A stretch of DNA of 36,710 bases from CAYXEN01 sp964464035 (GTDB lineage Bacteria > Krumholzibacteriota > Krumholzibacteriia > WVZY01), in assembly GCA_964464035.1 (NCBI GenBank), contig CAYXEN010000020.1, forward strand, positions 1-36,710. Direction: 5' to 3'. The notes under the pieces are model-generated. The model was not told the DNA's origin. It saw only the letters and a program-made list of their open reading frames with translations, and ran no database searches. A program made the position numbers and the translations under genes. Of the stretch, positions 8,135 to 16,316 are shown piece after piece. How positions within the stretch are numbered: the first letter of the stretch is position 1; every line of letters begins with the position of its first letter.

Positions 8135-9379
8135 ATGATCCCCATAGAAGAAGCCTTGGCGATAGTGACGGCCAACGTACCCCCAAGCGTGACGGAGGAG
8201 CTGCCGGTCTCCGAGTCCTGCGGCCGCGCCCTTGCAGAAGATATAATCGCACCGGAGCCTCTTCCCCGTTTTACGAACAGCGCGATGGACGGCTTCGCCG
8301 TCAAGTGGGAAGACGTCTCCGGGGAAGCCGACCGAGGGAAAGGCGAAGGAGCCTCCGGCCGAGAGCCTGTCCGCCTGGCGATAGCCGGGGAGAGCAGAGC
8401 GGGTATTCCCTTCAAAGGGGAGGTGAAAAGCGGGCAAGCCGTAAGAGTGAGCACGGGGGCGCTGATTCCATCGGGAGCCGACACCGTGGTGCCCATCGAG
8501 GAGGCCGAAGAGGAGGACGGCTTCGTGATCATCCACGGAGCGAGCAAGAAAGGCCGGTACATCCGCCGCGAGGGAGAAGAGATCGTCGCGGGAGAGCGCC
8601 TGTTCGCCCCCGGGTTCATCCTCAATCCCGGAGCCGTCGGGCTGCTGGCTTCACTCGGGATCGAGGCCGTGCGGGTCCTCGCCCCTCCGCGCGTCGCCGT
8701 GATAGTCACGGGTAGCGAGATCGTCACCGGGGGGAGGCAACCCGAACCCTGGCAGATTCGGGATTCCAACTCGACGATGTTGTCCGCGGCACTCGACATT
8801 TCCGGCGCCGAGATCGTCCATTGCAAGCCGGTCCGCGACGAACTCCGCGAAACGGAGGTCGCCCTGGCCGACGCCCTAGAGGCCGCGCAGATCGTGATCG
8901 TATCGGGCGGCGTTTCGGTCGGCCCTCACGACCTGGTGAAGCCCGCAGCGGCGAGGCTGGGCTGTGAGACTCTCTTCTGGAGGGTGAACCAGAAACCGGG
9001 CAAACCACTCTTCCTGGCGAGGAAAGGGAACAAGCTTCTCTTCGGCTTGCCGGGAAACCCCGTCGCGACTCTCAATTGCTACGCTTATTACATTCATCCC
9101 GTGATCCAGGCGATGCAGATGCGCCCCTTCCGCTGGAGGAAGCTCTCCGCGGTCCTGGACGGGGAGGCCGAGAATCGCGGCGAAAGAACGTTGTTCCTTC
9201 GCTGCAGGATCGAGAAGAGGAAGGATCGCTCCATCGCCGGACCCCTCGAGCAACAGGGGTCGCACGCGCTTTCATCCATGGCCCTGGCGGACGGGTTCAT
9301 CCTCGTTCCCCCGGGGACGATCCTCCCGGCAGGGGCGGAGGTGGACGTCCACATCTACCCGTGGATCTCCATCCAATGA
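8135..9379 (+). CDS. moeA: Molybdopterin molybdenumtransferase MoeA
   Basis: This 414-residue cytosolic enzyme inserts molybdate (or tungstate) into adenylylated molybdopterin, the last common step of molybdenum cofactor synthesis. Family motifs occur in order: NSAMDGFAV (48-56), STGALIPSGADTVV, GSEIVTGG, IRDSN, SGGVSVG (257-263), KPGKPLFLA and LPGNPVATLN. Length is normal (about 400-415). There is no mogA, moaA or molybdate transporter beside it, so it may serve a genome-wide need. The permease gene downstream starts 36 bases later and could be co-transcribed. The product identification is firm; metal preference is not visible. Confidence 0.96.
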   Translation: MIPIEEALAIVTANVPPSVTEELPVSESCGRALAEDIIAPEPLPRFTNSAMDGFAVKWEDVSGEADRGKGEGASGREPVRLAIAGESRAGIPFKGEVKSGQAVRVSTGALIPSGADTVVPIEEAEEEDGFVIIHGASKKGRYIRREGEEIVAGERLFAPGFILNPGAVGLLASLGIEAVRVLAPPRVAVIVTGSEIVTGGRQPEPWQIRDSNSTMLSAALDISGAEIVHCKPVRDELRETEVALADALEAAQIVIVSGGVSVGPHDLVKPAAARLGCETLFWRVNQKPGKPLFLARKGNKLLFGLPGNPVATLNCYAYYIHPVIQAMQMRPFRWRKLSAVLDGEAENRGERTLFLRCRIEKRKDRSIAGPLEQQGSHALSSMALADGFILVPPGTILPAGAEVDVHIYPWISIQ

Positions 9380-9415
9380 ATCCAGCGGCGTTCACCGAGA
9401 ATTGACGTAGCGCGA

Positions 9416-10222
9416 ATGGCAATGATCATATCAATCCTGGCGGTAGTGCTGTTCATCGCCTCCGTGGGTTTTTCCATCCTCGGACAGGGCGGAGGCGTCC
9501 TGTATACACCGATTCAAGTGCTCCTGGGGGTTGATTTTCATACGGCGGCGACGACGAGTCTCTTCTTGATAATGACGGTTTCGCTGTCCTCCACGCTGGT
9601 CTTTCGGAAGGCCGGGAAAATCGACTGGCCGCTGGCGATCCTGATGGAGGTATCGACCGCACTGGGTGGATTCATCGGTGGCTTGTCGTCGGGCAGGTTT
9701 TCCGGTAACACACTGTCCATATTGCTTTCGATGGTCCTCGTCGCGGCGGCCTTTTTCATGATCCGCACCTTCGAGAGAAGCCGGCCATGCACGGAGAGAG
9801 CAAACGGTTTCTTCGCGTGGCACCGCCGCCTGAACGGTCAGAGCTATCGTGTAAATCTGGCCGTGGCTCTCCCCGTCTCTTGCGCGGCCGGCCTCGTGAG
9901 CGGGCTGATCGGCATCGGAGGAGGAGTGCTGAAGGTGCCGATGATGGTGTTGCTTCTCGGCATACCGATGGACATAGCGGTCGGATCCAGCGCCTTCATG
10001 ATCGGGATTACTGCAAGCGGGGGTTTCGCCGGCCACGTCATGGCGGGACATTGGGATTGGAGAACGTCGCTGATCCTGGCCGTGGTGGTATTCGCCGGCG
10101 GGCAGATCGGGAGCCGCATAAGCATCAGGCTGGACAAGAACAGGATGAAGAAAGGCTTCGGATGGTTCTTGCTGGGAATCGCCGTCTTGATGATTATCAG
10201 GATAGTTCTCAAGCAACCGTGA
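9416..10222 (+). CDS. TauE/SafE-family membrane permease (sulfite exporter-like)
   Basis: This 268-residue inner-membrane protein has about eight hydrophobic segments and two related halves, each with the glycine-rich signature of the family (GQGGGVLYTP near residue 24 and GIGGGVLKVP in the second half). The family (DUF81) moves small organosulfur or sulfur anions such as sulfite and sulfoacetate, but individual substrates are mostly unknown. It lies 36 bases after moeA. Linkage to a molybdoenzyme such as sulfite oxidase would be suggestive, but none is in the window. The start could equally be the second ATG at 9422; neither has a clear ribosome binding site. Confidence 0.88.
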   Translation: MAMIISILAVVLFIASVGFSILGQGGGVLYTPIQVLLGVDFHTAATTSLFLIMTVSLSSTLVFRKAGKIDWPLAILMEVSTALGGFIGGLSSGRFSGNTLSILLSMVLVAAAFFMIRTFERSRPCTERANGFFAWHRRLNGQSYRVNLAVALPVSCAAGLVSGLIGIGGGVLKVPMMVLLLGIPMDIAVGSSAFMIGITASGGFAGHVMAGHWDWRTSLILAVVVFAGGQIGSRISIRLDKNRMKKGFGWFLLGIAVLMIIRIVLKQP

Positions 10223-10278
10223 GGTGATCCGGCTCTTTGTGAAGGGCCTGGTAAGTTATGATTCTTAGATACTTCGGC

Positions 10279-11535
10279 TCAGTCTTGATCTGGCAGTTCT
10301 TCAACCCCTTCGGAATCTGGCAAAGCATTCTGCAGAACGGCGGGCGGCATACCGTCATTCACAAACGGACAGTCCGGATCCGCAGCGAAAAGATCTTTCG
10401 TATAAGCATAAGCCCTGCCGCGGCATCCCCCGCATATGTCGCAATAGCGACAACTCCCGCACGGCTCCTTGAGGTTACGGCGGTCTTTGAGCTTGACGAA
10501 CGTCCGGTGGCGCCGCCAGATCTCGAGGGCGGAGGTTTCAAGTACGTTGCCCGAGGTGACGGGGACGAACGCGCAAGGCCACACGTCCCCGTTGGATTTG
10601 ACGTAATACATCCCGTTGCCGGCGATGCAACCCTTGAAAAACCGCGATGCGATGCGGCGGCTCAACCTGTGCTTGCCGGCAAGGTGGGCGAAATACTCCG
10701 GCAAAGCCACCGGGACGACCACGGGACGTATTCTCCTTTGGATTCGATGCGCCTTTTCCATCACCCGGGAAAACTCCTCGGGCGCAAGCGCCGCGTTCTC
10801 GATCTCCTCGCCGCGCCCCATGGGAACTAGCTGGTAGAGAAGCACTACCTGGGCCTCGAGATCGTCGGCGAGGAGAAGGAGTTCTTCCATCTCATCCAAG
10901 TTGTATCTCGACAGGGAGATGTTTATCTGTATGTACAGGCCTTCGCGCCGGGCGTTCTCGATGCCCTTGACGGCGCTTTCGAGGGAACCCTTCTGGCTGC
11001 GGAAGTAATCGTGCTTCTTGCTTTCCATGGAGTCGATACTGGCCGCTATCCCCATGGTGCCGCTCTCCTTGAGAGCCCGCGCCACTTCGCCGGTTATCAA
11101 GGTGGCGTTGGTGGCGACTATGGTGCTGAATCCCAGCTCCCCGGCGTATGACAATAATTCGTAGACGTCCTTGCGCACCAGGGGTTCCCCGCCGGTGAGA
11201 ACGAGCATCCTGAACTCCGGCACCTCGGCGAGACTCTCGATGACTTTCTTCGCGTCCTCCGTGTCCAGTTCCCCGTAGAGGTTCTCGCCTGCCCTCACGT
11301 GGCAGTGCCTGCAGCGGAGGTTGCAGCGCGGGGTTATTTCATACACGATGTGGGTCGGGAAACCGAAGCAGCCGATGCCGGTGGCTCCGGCTGCCACCTT
11401 GAAGAGCTTCGGGAGGCTTTTCAACCAGAAGGGCAATCCCCTCCAATTCGTCGCCGACTGGAATGCCAGTATGGAAGCGACCTGCCGCGCCACCAGGCTC
11501 GGCGGCATGTAGAATGGTTTGACGATTTTCTTCAT
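10279..11535 (-). CDS. Radical SAM protein with SPASM domain (NirJ/AhbC/AhbD-like)
   Basis: This 418-residue enzyme should bind a 4Fe-4S cluster through C71-x3-C75-x2-C78 and cleave S-adenosylmethionine. TGGEPL follows at the expected distance. The C-terminal SPASM-type domain has C-x2-C repeats at 359, 362, 365, 368 and 371 plus C389, which would hold auxiliary clusters. This layout is shared by heme-pathway enzymes (AhbC, AhbD, NirJ) and peptide-modifying enzymes; no precursor peptide is seen here. The true start is the ATG at 11535, which overlaps the TGA of the upstream UbiA gene (ATGA), so the two are translationally coupled. The longer frame reaching 11745 lies inside UbiA. The substrate is unknown; the partner suggests a prenylated or tetrapyrrole-like cofactor. 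Confidence 0.9.
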   Translation of the reverse strand: MKKIVKPFYMPPSLVARQVASILAFQSATNWRGLPFWLKSLPKLFKVAAGATGIGCFGFPTHIVYEITPRCNLRCRHCHVRAGENLYGELDTEDAKKVIESLAEVPEFRMLVLTGGEPLVRKDVYELLSYAGELGFSTIVATNATLITGEVARALKESGTMGIAASIDSMESKKHDYFRSQKGSLESAVKGIENARREGLYIQINISLSRYNLDEMEELLLLADDLEAQVVLLYQLVPMGRGEEIENAALAPEEFSRVMEKAHRIQRRIRPVVVPVALPEYFAHLAGKHRLSRRIASRFFKGCIAGNGMYYVKSNGDVWPCAFVPVTSGNVLETSALEIWRRHRTFVKLKDRRNLKEPCGSCRYCDICGGCRGRAYAYTKDLFAADPDCPFVNDGMPPAVLQNALPDSEGVEELPDQD

Positions 11536-12452
11536 CGCAGTAAGAAGGCGAAGATCAAGCTTATTGTCGTTCCCAAGTTGAAAATCAGCGTTCCGGCGCA
11601 AATCCTCTCCAGCTTCTTTCGATCCCTGTAACCGCCGCGGAGCACGCCAAGCGTCGCGGCGAGGGAAAGAACGAAGAAGGGCAGGAAAAAGAAGATCGCC
11701 CTTGCCGGAACACCCGCCTTTATGGAGAGGAGGAAGAAAAGCCATGTGCCCAGGCTCGCCAGCCCGTAGAGCTTGCTCGCTCTATTCCTGCCGAAGCGAA
11801 CCACCAGGTTCCTCTTGCCGACCTTCTTGTCCGCCGGGTAATCGGGGAATTCGTTTATCAAGATCACGTTGAATATCGTGAAAGCAATGGGCAGCGCGAT
11901 CCAGTGAACCAGGGGAGGAATCCCTCCCGCCTGAAGATAATAGCCCACTGCGACGGGAAGCCAGCCGTAGGCGAACCCGATCCATATCTCGCCGACTCCG
12001 CGGTACGACCACTGGATGGGCTTCGTCGTGTAAAAGAAGCCCGCGAACATCCCCAGGGCCCCCAGCGGTATCGTGTAGGAACCCGTCTTCAAGCGGAATT
12101 GCAGCAGCGAGCCCACCGCGCCCGCCAGGAGCAGGCAAACGAGCGCGGCGATGAAAGCGTGCTTTCTGGGAATGATTCCCGTTTGAAGCACCTGGGTGCC
12201 TCCGGAGAAGCGGTTTCTCTCGAGCTTCGCTGACAGCTCGTCCACCTCGTAGTCGTAGTACTCGCCGGCGTAATACGTATTGAGCATGATGAGGATCACC
12301 GCCAGGGCGCCCAGGCCGAAGACCATCCAGTCCAGGTTCCCCGTTTGGTACCAGGCCAGAACGGTGCCCAGCACGAACGGCAGAACGCCGACACTATGAA
12401 ATGGTATTCTCGATAGACCGATCCATGCTTTTATCCTGGTAACACCAACCAT
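11532..12452 (-). CDS. UbiA-family prenyltransferase (MenA-like)
   Basis: This 306-residue inner-membrane protein should transfer a prenyl group to an aromatic acceptor. About eight or nine hydrophobic segments are present. The first aspartate-rich region is N58 to D67-x3-D71 (DYEVD), and the second is in the NEFPDYPADKK segment followed by KRNLVVRFG, which resembles 1,4-dihydroxy-2-naphthoate prenyltransferases. The ATG at 12452 is chosen because AAGGAG sits six bases before it; an ATG at 12458 directly abuts that site, and the frame open to 12614 carries no family sequence. It is translationally coupled to the radical SAM gene by an ATGA overlap and diverges from the hemerythrin gene. No other menaquinone genes are in the window, so the acceptor is uncertain. 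Confidence 0.9.
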   Translation of the reverse strand: MVGVTRIKAWIGLSRIPFHSVGVLPFVLGTVLAWYQTGNLDWMVFGLGALAVILIMLNTYYAGEYYDYEVDELSAKLERNRFSGGTQVLQTGIIPRKHAFIAALVCLLLAGAVGSLLQFRLKTGSYTIPLGALGMFAGFFYTTKPIQWSYRGVGEIWIGFAYGWLPVAVGYYLQAGGIPPLVHWIALPIAFTIFNVILINEFPDYPADKKVGKRNLVVRFGRNRASKLYGLASLGTWLFFLLSIKAGVPARAIFFFLPFFVLSLAATLGVLRGGYRDRKKLERICAGTLIFNLGTTISLIFAFLLR

Positions 12453-12559
12453 CGCCATCTCCTTGCAGAGTACACACCGCCCGCCCGGGCCGGTCGATCC
12501 CGGTCGCCCGGACGGGGCTTGTTCTTCAATCGAGCCGACAACTCTCGGCGGCCTTGCGG

Positions 12560-12588
12560 TTGCCTGAAAAAGGTTTATATTGTTTATA
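12560..12588 (+). promoter_or_regulatory. Candidate promoter of the hemerythrin-arsM unit
   Basis: TTGCCT (12560-12565) and TTTATA (12583-12588) are separated by 17 bases in the AT-rich patch of the divergent region 12453-12697. This would give a leader of about 100 nt before the hemerythrin gene. The alternating T/A tract (12583-12592) could also serve the minus-strand ubiA gene. Confidence 0.4.
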
Positions 12589-12697
12589 TATACGGCCACG
12601 TAAGATATCGCCATCGCACGAGTTTTTCAAGTGCGAATTCCAACTTTGCGCGGTGCTCGGGCACGCCGGCGGCAGGCATTATCGATGGACAAATCAA

Positions 12698-13123
12698 ATG
12701 TACAGGATCCCCGAACTTCGCAAGCTTTCCGAAGACCATCATCACGGCCTGGTGTTGGCGAGAAAGGCGCGCAGATCGGCGGATGAGGGCGCGGCATGCG
12801 AAAAGACCTGGATCGAAGTCGTGGAAAAGTTCCAGGCTGAATTGGAGCCGCACTTCCGCATCGAGGAAGAGTTCATCGCACCTCCCCTTGCCACCCTCGG
12901 AGAGACCAGGCTCGTCGAGCGATTGGAGGAAGAACACCGGGCGCTGAGAGATTGTATCGCCGATACCGCCGGAACGTTCGAGGACAGGCTCTCCCGGTTC
13001 GGCGGGCTTCTCGACGCTCACATACGGTTCGAGGAGCGCGAATTGTTCGAAGCGGTGCAATCGCTTTTCGACGAGCGATCCTTGCGCTCGGTCGAAGAAG
13101 CTTGCAGGAAGACGAGCGGTTAG
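12698..13123 (+). CDS. Hemerythrin HHE-domain protein
   Basis: This 141-residue cytosolic protein is a four-helix bundle with the residues expected for a non-heme diiron site: His residues in SEDHHHG near the start, HFRIEEE, EEEH, and HIRFEERELF in the last helix. Such proteins bind O2 or NO or sense oxygen and redox state. The ATG at 12698 is chosen because the domain begins there; upstream codons in the same frame (from 12554) overlap the promoter region and look non-coding. No strong ribosome binding site is visible. arsM follows 61 bases later on the same strand. Confidence 0.85.
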   Translation: MYRIPELRKLSEDHHHGLVLARKARRSADEGAACEKTWIEVVEKFQAELEPHFRIEEEFIAPPLATLGETRLVERLEEEHRALRDCIADTAGTFEDRLSRFGGLLDAHIRFEERELFEAVQSLFDERSLRSVEEACRKTSG

Positions 13124-13184
13124 CCTGGGCCCGCAAGATACATGGATCGAGCGACCAGACCGGCTTCACGCCCAAGGAGGATGA

Positions 13185-14243
13185 ATGGAGACACTCTCTT
13201 CGACCCACGAGAAACTCAAGGAATACTACGGCAAGATCCTCAAAGGCTCCGGAGATCTCAAGACGAACGCCTGTTGTTGCAGCGAGAACTCGATGCCGCC
13301 GCAGGTGCGCGCGATCCTGGACGAGATCGATGAAGAGATCACGGCCAGATTCTACGGTTGCGGATCACCGCTGCCGCCGCTCCTCGAAGGCTGCACGGTA
13401 CTCGATCTGGGATGCGGCACCGGACGGGACGCATTCATCGCATCCAAGCTCGTAGGTGAAAAGGGGCGCGTCATAGGCGTCGACATGACGGACGAACAGA
13501 TTGGTATCGCCGAGAAGCACGTCGATTCCATGATGCGCAAGTTCGGCTACAAGGAGCCGAACATCAGGTTCGCCAAGGGGTACATCGAGGACCTGCAGGC
13601 TATAGGCATCGAGGACTCGACCGTGGACGTCGTCATCTCGAATTGCGTGATCAACCTCTCGCCCGACAAGCCGGCCGTCTTCGAAGAAATATTCCGGGTT
13701 CTGCGCCCGGGGGGCGAGCTCTACTTCTCTGACGTCTTCGCCGGGAGAAGAGTTCCGGATCACTTGCGCGAAGATCCCGTTCTCCGCGGGGAATGCCTGG
13801 CCGGCGCCATGTACATAGAGGATTTCAGGCGCATGCTCGACAGGCTCGGTTGCCCCGATTACCGGATCGTATCGCGGAGTCCGATCTCGCTCGACGATCC
13901 GGAGATAACCGAGAAGATCGGCATGGTCGACTTCTATTCCATGACCGTGCGGGCATTCAAGCTCGACGACCTGGAAGACATCTGCGAAGACTACGGGCAA
14001 GCGGCCGTCTACGAGGGTACGATTCCCGGCCATCCCCACTATTTCGACTTGGACGACCAACACCGTTTCGCGACGGGAAAAGCGAATCCGGTGTGCGGCA
14101 ACACGGCCTCGATGATTCAACGCACAAGGTTCGCCGATCACTTCCGGGTCATCGGCGACCGCTCGGTTCACTACGGCCCCTTCGATTGTTCGCCCGCAGC
14201 CGACGAGCCCGGCGGCTGTTGCAGCAGCGGGTGCTGTGATTGA
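13185..14243 (+). CDS. arsM: Arsenite S-adenosylmethionine methyltransferase ArsM
   Basis: This 352-residue cytosolic enzyme should methylate As(III) using SAM. The SAM motif I is LDLGCGTGRD (73-82). Cysteines used for arsenic binding in the family are present: the CCC run at 30-32, C154 in SNCVINLS, and C204 in GECLAGAMY. The C-terminus is an additional Cys cluster (CCSSGCCD), often seen in ArsM proteins. The start is supported by AAGGAGG at 13174-13180, four bases before the ATG. No arsR, arsB or arsC lies beside it; the hemerythrin gene upstream is the only likely partner in the transcript. Confidence 0.94.
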   Translation: METLSSTHEKLKEYYGKILKGSGDLKTNACCCSENSMPPQVRAILDEIDEEITARFYGCGSPLPPLLEGCTVLDLGCGTGRDAFIASKLVGEKGRVIGVDMTDEQIGIAEKHVDSMMRKFGYKEPNIRFAKGYIEDLQAIGIEDSTVDVVISNCVINLSPDKPAVFEEIFRVLRPGGELYFSDVFAGRRVPDHLREDPVLRGECLAGAMYIEDFRRMLDRLGCPDYRIVSRSPISLDDPEITEKIGMVDFYSMTVRAFKLDDLEDICEDYGQAAVYEGTIPGHPHYFDLDDQHRFATGKANPVCGNTASMIQRTRFADHFRVIGDRSVHYGPFDCSPAADEPGGCCSSGCCD

Positions 14244-14398
14244 TCCCCGCGGGGCTCGGCGGACAAAATCCATTCGGGAACCTCTCTCTCCTCAAGCGTG
14301 CTGTTACCGGCATATTTAGGTGGATTAATGGCTTAAATTATGTTACAATATTTCGGCTTTTCAAGCACAACCCACCTCATCTCTCAAAGGAGGAACTC

Positions 14399-15244
14399 AT
14401 GCTCCCCCGACCTGCGACTCTGCTCCTCTCCGTTTTCCTGCTGTCGTCCCCTCTCGTGGCACTGAGCCAGGACGTCGCCACGGGCTACGATGCCTACGAA
14501 CACATGGGAACCCAGCAATGGGATTTTTCCCCGGTTCCCATCCCGGCCGACTTCTTCGGGCCGGGCTCGGACCCGTTCACCGGGATCGTGGATTTGCAGG
14601 GATTGCCCCTGGGATCGACCACTGAATGCCCGAGCGGGCTCGGCAACGCGGACACGATCGTACGGCGCCTGCAGAATGCGACCCTGCCTTCGATAGGATC
14701 GAGCGACACCGTCCCTATCGAACTAGTCGAACTGAGCCTGGTGAGTACCCAGCCGATCACAGTCACCTACAACGGCGGCCAGTCGCCCGAAACATGGGAT
14801 GTGACGTTGACGTTGTCCCAGTCGGCGACCTCGACCGGCACGATGACTATCGACAAAACGGTGGCCGACGGAGGAATCTTCGGGATGACGATCGATCTGG
14901 AGCCGAGATTCGTATTCACGCGGGTCTCCGATTCCATGGTGGCGGTGCTCGATGTTCCCGGCACCTGGACAGATACGCTTTCGACCGCGAACGTTCCCTG
15001 GGTGTACAATGCGATCGGGTTTGCGTGCCCTCCCTGCGGCTCGAACTTCGTTCCGGGCAACGACGGCACGCAGGAAGTCCAATTCGCAGCGAACGGGCTG
15101 CAGTCCGGGCACCTCCTGTCGTCGGCCTGCGCGCCCACCGTCATACCTCTCCTGACCAGCCGGGGGATGCTGGTAATGATTGGTTTCCTGCTCCTGGCCG
15201 GCGCTTTCATGCTTGCGAAGCGCCGTCGCCGGCTCGCCTCCTGA
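14399..15244 (+). CDS. Secreted protein with IPTL-CTERM-like C-terminal sorting tail
   Basis: This 281-residue protein has an N-terminal signal peptide (about 1-23, ending ALSQD) and a C-terminal tail of the order motif, hydrophobic helix, basic cluster: VIPLLTSRGM, then a helix, then KRRRR. This tripartite tail resembles IPTL-CTERM/PEP-CTERM signals processed by exosortase-type enzymes. The central part is rich in Thr, Ser, Val and Gly and probably forms extracellular beta structure; I do not recognise it. The start is fixed by AAAGGAGG about five bases before the ATG; an in-frame ATG at 14240 would put 53 non-secretory residues in front of the signal peptide. No exosortase gene is in the window. 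Confidence 0.75.
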   Translation: MLPRPATLLLSVFLLSSPLVALSQDVATGYDAYEHMGTQQWDFSPVPIPADFFGPGSDPFTGIVDLQGLPLGSTTECPSGLGNADTIVRRLQNATLPSIGSSDTVPIELVELSLVSTQPITVTYNGGQSPETWDVTLTLSQSATSTGTMTIDKTVADGGIFGMTIDLEPRFVFTRVSDSMVAVLDVPGTWTDTLSTANVPWVYNAIGFACPPCGSNFVPGNDGTQEVQFAANGLQSGHLLSSACAPTVIPLLTSRGMLVMIGFLLLAGAFMLAKRRRRLAS

Positions 15245-15294
15245 AGTGAGCGGGCACGCCTGACATATCCGCCGGTAAGATCGAACGGCACCAA

Positions 15295-15338
15295 GAGCGT
15301 CGCGCGGTCGGGATTCGTGACTTTTCGACCGCGCGCTC
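15295..15338. repeat. Strong GC hairpin between two genes
   Basis: The left arm GAGCG plus CGCGGTCG (15295-15310, with a 3-base bulge) pairs with CGACCGCGCGCTC (15326-15338) across a 15-base loop, giving 13 pairs. There is no T-run after it on the plus strand, so it is not a classical intrinsic terminator, although the position 50 bases after a stop codon suggests transcript-end protection or a barrier. Confidence 0.6.
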
Positions 15339-15442
15339 CGCATCGGCCCCGGCGCAATATCTTCCATTATGGGTTGATCCGGCCGTGCACTTGGCATTAT
15401 CTCTATAATACGTGGTCGTATTGAGACTCCACATCCCATGGC

Positions 15443-16225
15443 ATGAAAAGCAAGAAAGAGCATATCGCGACCGAGCTGCGCCCGCTCGACGACATCGTCG
15501 CATCGCTCGGTGAAAAGAAGAAAAGAGCAGCAACCGTCATGGCGCGGATCGGGAGCATCGTCCCCCTGCCGGATGATGCGAGGATACTCGACATCGGGGC
15601 CGCCTCCGGCGGCTTCGTGGCCGCCTGCCTGGAGCTCGGGTACCGTTGCGAAGGGATCGAACCATGGGACGCCGCCAGACTTACGGCCGAAGAACTGGGG
15701 CGGCGGCTTGGACTCCGTATTCGCCTCTTCCCGGGATCGGCCGAAGAGATCCCCTTCGAGGCTGCAAGCTTCGACGTGGTCCATGCCTCCGAGGTGATGG
15801 AGCACGTTGCGGACGTGGAGAAGGCTTTCGCGGAAGCCTATCGCGTTCTCAAGCCGGGAGGGGTGTTCTGGTTCAGCTCGGTGAGCTCCATCTGCCCGCG
15901 GCAGACGGAGATAAGGGGTTTCCCTCTCTTCGGCTGGTACCCGGACCCGCTCAAGCGCAGGATCATGAACTGGGCCAAGACGAAGAAGCCCCGCCTGGTG
16001 GGCTACACGAAGACGCCCGCCGTGAACTGGTTCACGCCGTGGCAGGTTCGATCGCTGCTCGAGAGGCAGGGGTTCAAGAAAATCTATGATCGCTGGGATC
16101 TTCGCCAGGAGAGCGAGGGAGGAAGAGCCTATCGAACGGCCTTACGCGCCGTTCGTTCCTCTCCGATCACGAAACTCCTGGCGGATGTCGTAGTGCAGAG
16201 CTGCTCCTACGCGGCGGTGAAATAG
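15443..16225 (+). CDS. Class I SAM-dependent methyltransferase (Methyltransf_11 type)
   Basis: This 260-residue cytosolic protein has the Rossmann-like SAM-binding fold. Motif I is ILDIGAASGG (48-57), followed by the acidic strand end (GIEPW), the FDVVHASEVMEHV segment and the post-motif LKPGGVFW. The C-terminal third is basic and has no assigned function. The substrate cannot be deduced; similar enzymes act on quinones, lipids or sugars. TATAAT at 15404-15409 upstream lacks a good -35 box at normal spacing. The amidotransferase downstream begins about 90 bases later. Confidence 0.82.
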   Translation: MKSKKEHIATELRPLDDIVASLGEKKKRAATVMARIGSIVPLPDDARILDIGAASGGFVAACLELGYRCEGIEPWDAARLTAEELGRRLGLRIRLFPGSAEEIPFEAASFDVVHASEVMEHVADVEKAFAEAYRVLKPGGVFWFSSVSSICPRQTEIRGFPLFGWYPDPLKRRIMNWAKTKKPRLVGYTKTPAVNWFTPWQVRSLLERQGFKKIYDRWDLRQESEGGRAYRTALRAVRSSPITKLLADVVVQSCSYAAVK

Positions 16226-16316
16226 ACCTCGGTCGGCCGCACGAATGCGATTGCCGATACGTACCGCCGCGAGAGGGCGGAACGGCGCGACTCCCCGCGG
16301 ACAAAGGAGCCGAGGT

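Noticed and set aside
11536..11745. N-terminal extension of the radical SAM gene
   Set aside because: It lies wholly within the UbiA coding region in another frame; the ATGA overlap start at 11535 begins the family-like sequence.
12453..12614. N-terminal extension of the UbiA protein
   Set aside because: Non-family sequence that overlaps the divergent promoter region; a good ribosome binding site stands before 12452.
14250..14261. Palindrome CCCCGCGGGG after arsM as a terminator
   Set aside because: No loop and no T-run; too short to call.
14240..14398. Earlier start of the sorting-tail protein
   Set aside because: It would bury the signal peptide behind 53 residues; AAAGGAGG directly precedes the 14399 start.
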